A DNA stretch of 64,000 nt, from contig CANTUV010000011.1 in the NCBI GenBank assembly GCA_947685225.1, positions 64,716,501 through 64,780,500 of the forward strand. Direction: 5' to 3'. The notes under the pieces are model-generated. The model did no database searches, was not told the DNA's origin, and was given only the letters and a program-made list of their open reading frames with translations. The first letter of the stretch is position 1. Every line of letters begins with the position of its first letter. The position numbers were made by a program, and so were the translations under genes. Origin of the DNA: Garcia nutans. Taxonomy: Eukaryota; Streptophyta; Magnoliopsida; Malpighiales; Euphorbiaceae. Positions 59,564 through 64,000 of this stretch are shown here, piece after piece.

Positions 59564-62500
59564 ATGAATAAGGCAAATAACATGAGCTCATCTTTCTCTT
59601 CATTTGCCCGTTCCAATCGAAGGTATTTTTCCATTTCTTTTCCTATAATTGCCTTTTAAAAAAAATCTTTAGAGAGAAAATACAATTTTTTTTTGTTTAT
59701 CGGGATAGTGGAAGAGGAGGCTTGGAGATGAAAAACGATAGAGAGAGATCAAGGGGTCGTGGTGGTGGACTGGCGGCGGTGGACCGGCGCGGACGGTGCT
59801 GCGGTGGGCCGGTGACTGGTTGGCTGGGATTTGGGGGGGGGGGGGGCCCTCTGGGGGAGCAGGGGAGAGAGTAAGAGAAAAGGGCTGCGTTGCAGCTTTT
59901 TTTTTGTAAATTTTGCGCACGCGAAACGGCGCCGTTTCGCGTTATTTAATTGGGCATTATTTATTTATTTTTAATCTGGTAAAATGACGCCGTTTTATCG
60001 GTGTGGTTTAAATTTTTTGACGAAACATCATCATTTTATCAGGGTCAATTTAATAAAAAAAAAAACTTTATTTGTAGCGAGATTTTTGTTTACCCTCGTT
60101 GCAAATGAAACAACTCAGCCCTGTCCTTCATGGGTCACGGTCTTTGCGACGTTGTTTTTATTCCAGTTGGTTTTTTTTGGGGCTTAATTTTGATGTTTTC
60201 CTGTGGAAGATCTTTTAATTGTATTAAATTTATATGAATTTGTGTTTAGAAGCTCAAATTAGTCATGCCCTTCATCCGAGTTTCTTAATTTTGATGTTTG
60301 AGATGGTAAATTGATGTTGGTCTATGTTGTAAAAGAGGATTGTAAGTTTCGCTGAATAAAGAGTCCGTTTGTTTTCGATCTTTCATTTTATTCTGCTGAG
60401 ATGTAGAATCTTCTCTTTCTTTAGCTTGAGATGGTCAATCTTATTATTTAATTTTTTTAAAAAATTTTCAGGACACGCATTTTGCGCCATATGGCTTCTG
60501 AGTTAAATCTGAATATGCGGAGTGATGGGTGTCAAAGTTCAAGATTTACTGAAGTTGAATGTGAAAACATTCGCCAATATTCCATTAAAGTCACACTCAG
60601 TTGATGGCATTAAGGAGGTTGGTTCAGCACATACTTATTTTTCTGACTTTTTGTATCTGCCACTGTCATTGTTAGTCCTTACTTGGCATCTGATTGAAGA
60701 ATGGTTGAAGGAATCTTCACTCTTACCTGGCCATTGTTGAAAAAAGTACTTACTGTATAATAATTTTAATTTCTTTGGGTTTTGTTACTTCACCTTATTT
60801 GTTCTTATGCTTTTGATGACTTACCTTACATCTAGACCTGATATTTCCTATATTGTTATATGATATGAAACTGTATATACCAGTTGTTTCTTTCTCAAAG
60901 TTCAACGCATTGATGATTAATGCCGTGTGATTGCTCTTTTCTTGCATAGCTCTAGGGTTACAATGTTGTTTGTTTGAAATTTCAGGCTGTCAGAAAGGAT
61001 AATAAACAACGATTCAGCCTTCAGGAGGAAAATGGGGAACTTTTGATACGTGCAAACCAAGGTCACACAGTAAAGGTGATAAATCCTTGCATTATTAAAT
61101 GAGAATATATTGTATCATTTGCTTGAACCTTTCAACTGATTATTCTAGTGATGAATTATTTGGAATTAGTTATGCTTGGACAGTTATAAATTTGTGCTCA
61201 GTAGCATATTTCACTATAATAGTATAACAAAATTTGTTCATGTGCTTATGAATTTTTTCAAACATCATTAATTGCTCGGAGCATTGTGGAGCAAATCTAG
61301 TTGAGTTAATCTGAATGTGGGCATGCAAGAGTGTTTGTCAGCCAATACTTGATGATGTAGATTAGGCTTAAGTTTTATTTCTAATTTTCTGATATTTGAA
61401 TGCATTGCTGCGCTGGCTTGCAAAGATTGATATGGGATATTTATAATATTTTTTTTCATGTTTTTCAAGGGGAATCCCCCTTTATCTATCTATATATATG
61501 TATATATATTAACTCTCTTCTTGGAAGTTTTGTCCTTTTTTTTTCCTGCCTAGTGTTTCTTGGGGGAATGTTTTATGCTCTGTATTATAAATGTTTATAT
61601 TGCATTCTCACAACTTCCACTGTAGAGATGGTTGTTGTTGTATTGAGCATGTGATTGAACATTCTTATGTGCGTGTCCAGGTTGTTGAGTCTGAGAGTTT
61701 GCTACAACCAATCCTTTCAGCTGATGAAGTTCCAGGTAAATTATCATGCACTACTAGTTTTCCTTCTCCCCTTCTTTTATTTCTTAGATTGTGTTGTTTC
61801 CTTCTTCTCAGCTATATTCTCCTGCAATTGTAGTGTGTGTACATGGAACCTATAAGAAGAATATAGAATCCATATTGGGCTCTGGCTTAAAGCGTATGCA
61901 AAGATTGCATGTTCACTTCTCATCTGGCTTGCCTACTGATGGTGAAGTAATTAGCGGTAAGATATCTCAGCAATCTTGTTATCTGGAGATACTCTGACAT
62001 CATCTTCACCATTTTTTCCATTGATTTAGAAATAAACATATTGTGTATCTGTGGGTATTGAGGAAAGAACAAAATTGAATATGCAATCATCTGCTAATGA
62101 GCATTCCCTAGAATTCGGACATTTTTAGTAAAAATTTGTGCAACCACCCGTCCTCTTATTAGGGATATGCTTAACTAGATGTTCCTTCATGTATGATAAA
62201 TTGTTGGATTCATGCTAGAGCTCATTTGCAGCTTAAGTTAAATGGTTCTATTAAAGGGTAAGAGAAAGATCATTTTAATAGCCATAGGAATGAATTTTAA
62301 TGATGTCTAATTATTGTTTTACTAACTATCGTATTCAATCGTTGAATCATTTAGATTAATAATAAGATTGAATAATGGATTACTTATGGCGATTTACTTG
62401 ATTTATGCACTTTCAGGTTTGAGGAGAGACGTTAATGTTTGATATATCTTGACATAAAAAAGGCTCTAGAAGGTACAATATCTTAACTTCTTACCTTTTA

Positions 62501-62711
62501 ATCACTTGACAAATTACATACATTGTGAATATAATCACTAATGCATTTGCCCTTTTTGTTTTATTGGTTTTAGATGAAGTGAAGCTTTTACATATCAGAC
62601 AATAGAGTTATCTTGACTGAAGGTTTCAATGGTGTTGTGCCTGTAAAGTACGTCGAAAAGATTGAATCATGGCCAGACAGAAGACCTATACAGTTTCAAA
62701 CTGAAATTTGA
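59564..62711 (+). pseudogene. TPT1: tRNA 2'-phosphotransferase (TPT1/KptA) gene, 7 exons, three frame breaks
   Basis: Removes the splice-junction 2'-phosphate from tRNA using NAD+. Exons: 59564-59622 (start inferred), 60472-60617, 60986-61075, 61681-61735, 61834-61956, 62417-62472, 62574-62711, all with GT-AG borders. Family blocks are RILRHMASELNLNMRSDG, VKVQDLLKLN, RKDNKQRFSLQEENGELLIR, CVHGTYKKNIESILGSGLK, HVHFSSGLPTDGEVISG and DNRVILTEGF. The likely catalytic Arg-His (ILRHM) and Arg (LLIRANQGH) are present. Breaks: two bases missing at about 60530, one T missing at 62438-62440, one T extra at 62586-62589. Also missing is the stretch DALGRLL that usually precedes TRILRHM. Splicing signals are intact, so it is either a young pseudogene or has base-calling errors in T runs. 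Confidence 0.85.
59690..60190. repeat. GC-rich repeat in the phosphotransferase intron 1
   Basis: Compositionally foreign block (G-rich, with a run of 16 G near 59,830) in the first intron. It has a perfect 24-bp palindrome at 59,919-59,942 (ACGCGAAACGGC arms). Its core GCGAAACGGCGCCGTTTCGC resembles the hairpin of the hAT element at 38,883-39,326, and the later TAGCGAGATTTTTGTTTACC resembles part of that element too. No clear terminal repeats or TSD were found. Confidence 0.55.
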
Positions 62712-62875
62712 TTGTGTATTGCCCCTCCTTTTTTCTTGATCAATGAGATGATGGGCAGATGGCCATTGGCATTAACAGATAAATTGGTCATTTAGGGTTG
62801 GCAGTGGGGCGGGGAATCCCCGTTCCCGGCGGGATTTGCCCTGAACGGGACAGTGATTCTCCATTTTTTCCCCAC

Positions 62876-62897
62876 GGGGACGGGGACGGGGACGGGG
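62876..62897 (+). other. Potential G-quadruplex in the hAT end
   Basis: Four runs of four G separated by two-base AC spacers (GGGGACGGGGACGGGGACGGGG in pattern, 62876-62897). Such tracts can form G-quadruplex structures. Formation here is inferred from sequence only. Confidence 0.6.
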
Positions 62898-63862
62898 AGA
62901 GATCTCTCCCCGTTGCTAGGGCCGGGGGATCCCCGTCCCCATCCCCACTGGGACCCGAAATTCTAAATTAATATATTATATAATAAATTATATATTATAT
63001 GTATTATATATTATCATTTATTATATATTATTATATATATTATTATATAAAATATATGATATATATTATATAATATACATATTATATTAATTAATACTTA
63101 AACCCTAAAGCCAAATGATCTACCTTTAGTTTATGTTTCTCTAACCCAGTAGCATATCAATTAGAAAAGTAGCCGCCTCACTCACTATCTTCATCTAGTC
63201 AAGTGGCCATCATTTCTCACATGCCTACCAGTCTGCACAACGTTTCAAGCTCTCTATTTTTTCAAGTTGACCATCATCTATAGATCATCATCTTCATCTT
63301 TAAAATTTTTGGTCCTAGGTATGTATATCTCTCTTGTTTTACTTCTTGATTGTGGAAATATACTTTCATGGTTTTCTATTTTTATATTGAATGAAGAAGA
63401 ACTAATCTGCATATGGAGATAATTTGATTTTTTTTTTTTTGCTTGCTATGAATTTTTTGATTTTCTGCTATCATAATTTTTTTGACTATTATTATCAAAT
63501 GAAGGGAAAAATGAAAATGTTATTTTATGGAGATAATGCAAAGAATACTGATAGTTGGAGAAATTAATAATAATGGAAATATTAAGAAAATAATGATGAT
63601 CCTTACCTTTATGTGAATATATAAATAATATGCTATTTCTTAATTTATTTGCCTTTTCTTTTTCAGTTTTTCTTTGAATGCCTCAATTAAAGGCATTTTT
63701 TTTTGGCTAAATTTAAATGCAATTATATATATATACATACAAATATACATATATATATACTTACATATAAATATATAATTGCATATTAAGGTTGTTTTTA
63801 TCTTTTTTTATTTTGGATCAAACATATGATTATTATTATTTTACTAATATTAGGTGAAAAAG

Positions 63863-64000
63863 ATGACATCTTCTACCTCTCATAACAAAAATTCTATAAA
63901 ATATACTTCACTGGTTGAGAGCTCTCAACCATCCTCCACACCAGTTGATTCAAGTCAAACAAATGGCACAGAACAAAGTGAAGAAATGTTATTTTTGGGT
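63863..64000 (+). CDS. hAT transposase N-terminus (partial)
   Basis: ATG at 63,863 begins a Ser/Thr/Asn-rich N-terminal region (MTSSTSHNKNSIKYTSLVES, then SSQPSSTPVDSSQTNG) that runs open for 46 codons to the window end. Plant hAT (RICESLEEPER-like) transposases start with a similar low-complexity region before their BED zinc finger, which would lie outside the window. The assignment rests mainly on the adjacent hAT-type terminus. Confidence 0.5.
   Translation, partial: MTSSTSHNKNSIKYTSLVESSQPSSTPVDSSQTNGTEQSEEMLFLG

Larger units (their letters stand above)
62802..64000 (+). mobile_element. 5' part of a hAT transposon, truncated by the window edge
   Basis: Begins CAGTGGGGCGGGGA, a hAT-type end, after a candidate 8-bp flank AGGGTTGG (62794-62801). 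The first 160 bp are extremely GC-rich with repeats of GGGGAC. A probable 5' UTR intron runs from a CTAG/GTATGT donor near 63,318 to an AG at about 63,854. The transposase ORF then starts at 63,863. The right end lies outside the window, so the TSD cannot be confirmed. Confidence 0.75.

Noticed and set aside
1..64000. CRISPR array, bacterial operons, organelle DNA
   Set aside because: No spaced direct repeats of CRISPR type, genes are spliced, and no organelle gene content is present.

Overview
This is nuclear DNA of a flowering plant, almost certainly a eudicot. It shows spliced genes with GT-AG introns in very AT-rich intergenic DNA, plant-only gene families (a plastid RNA-editing PPR protein, DUF1442, an LRR receptor-like kinase, patellin and DEMETER/ROS1 fragments), and plant transposons (LINEs, Copia, an Au-type SINE, hAT elements). 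The species cannot be determined from the sequence alone.

Layout. Bases 537-6588 hold a complete but decayed LINE with a 16-bp target-site duplication (TSD), inserted into the 3' tail of an older minus-strand LINE fragment (6605-7455). About 3.8 kb of AT-rich DNA follows. Bases 11.5-16.3 kb hold an unusual island of broken host-gene pieces, all on the minus strand: a patellin-6-like fragment, a DEMETER/ROS1 glycosylase fragment with an Au SINE inserted in it, a probable PPR fragment and an unidentified Trp-rich fragment. Bases 17.2-20.6 kb hold an intact seven-exon DHHC S-acyltransferase gene (PAT14-like). Bases 21.7-24.1 kb hold an internally deleted LINE next to the promoter of an intact six-exon myeloid-leukemia-factor-like gene (24.8-26.8 kb). 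Two DUF1442 genes follow: a frameshifted one on the plus strand (29.0-29.7 kb) and an intact one on the minus strand (33.0-32.2 kb). After several MITEs comes an intronless CRR4-type PPR gene (40.6-42.4 kb), tail to tail with a four-exon LRR receptor-like pseudokinase (46.4-43.7 kb). A decayed Copia element lies at 54.1-58.8 kb on the minus strand. A seven-exon tRNA 2'-phosphotransferase gene with three reading-frame breaks spans 59.6-62.7 kb. The window closes with the 5' end of a larger hAT transposon (from 62,802).

Gene order. The MLF, DUF1442, CRR4, LRR-RLK and tRNA 2'-phosphotransferase run matches, from memory, the neighbouring Arabidopsis genes At2g45380-At2g45330. The DHHC gene matches At3g60800 in the sister duplicated block. 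The 17-63 kb part therefore looks like an ancestral gene block expanded by transposons. The genes do not form a shared pathway: CRR4 edits plastid ndhD RNA, the phosphotransferase acts on tRNA, and the DHHC enzyme lipidates membrane proteins.
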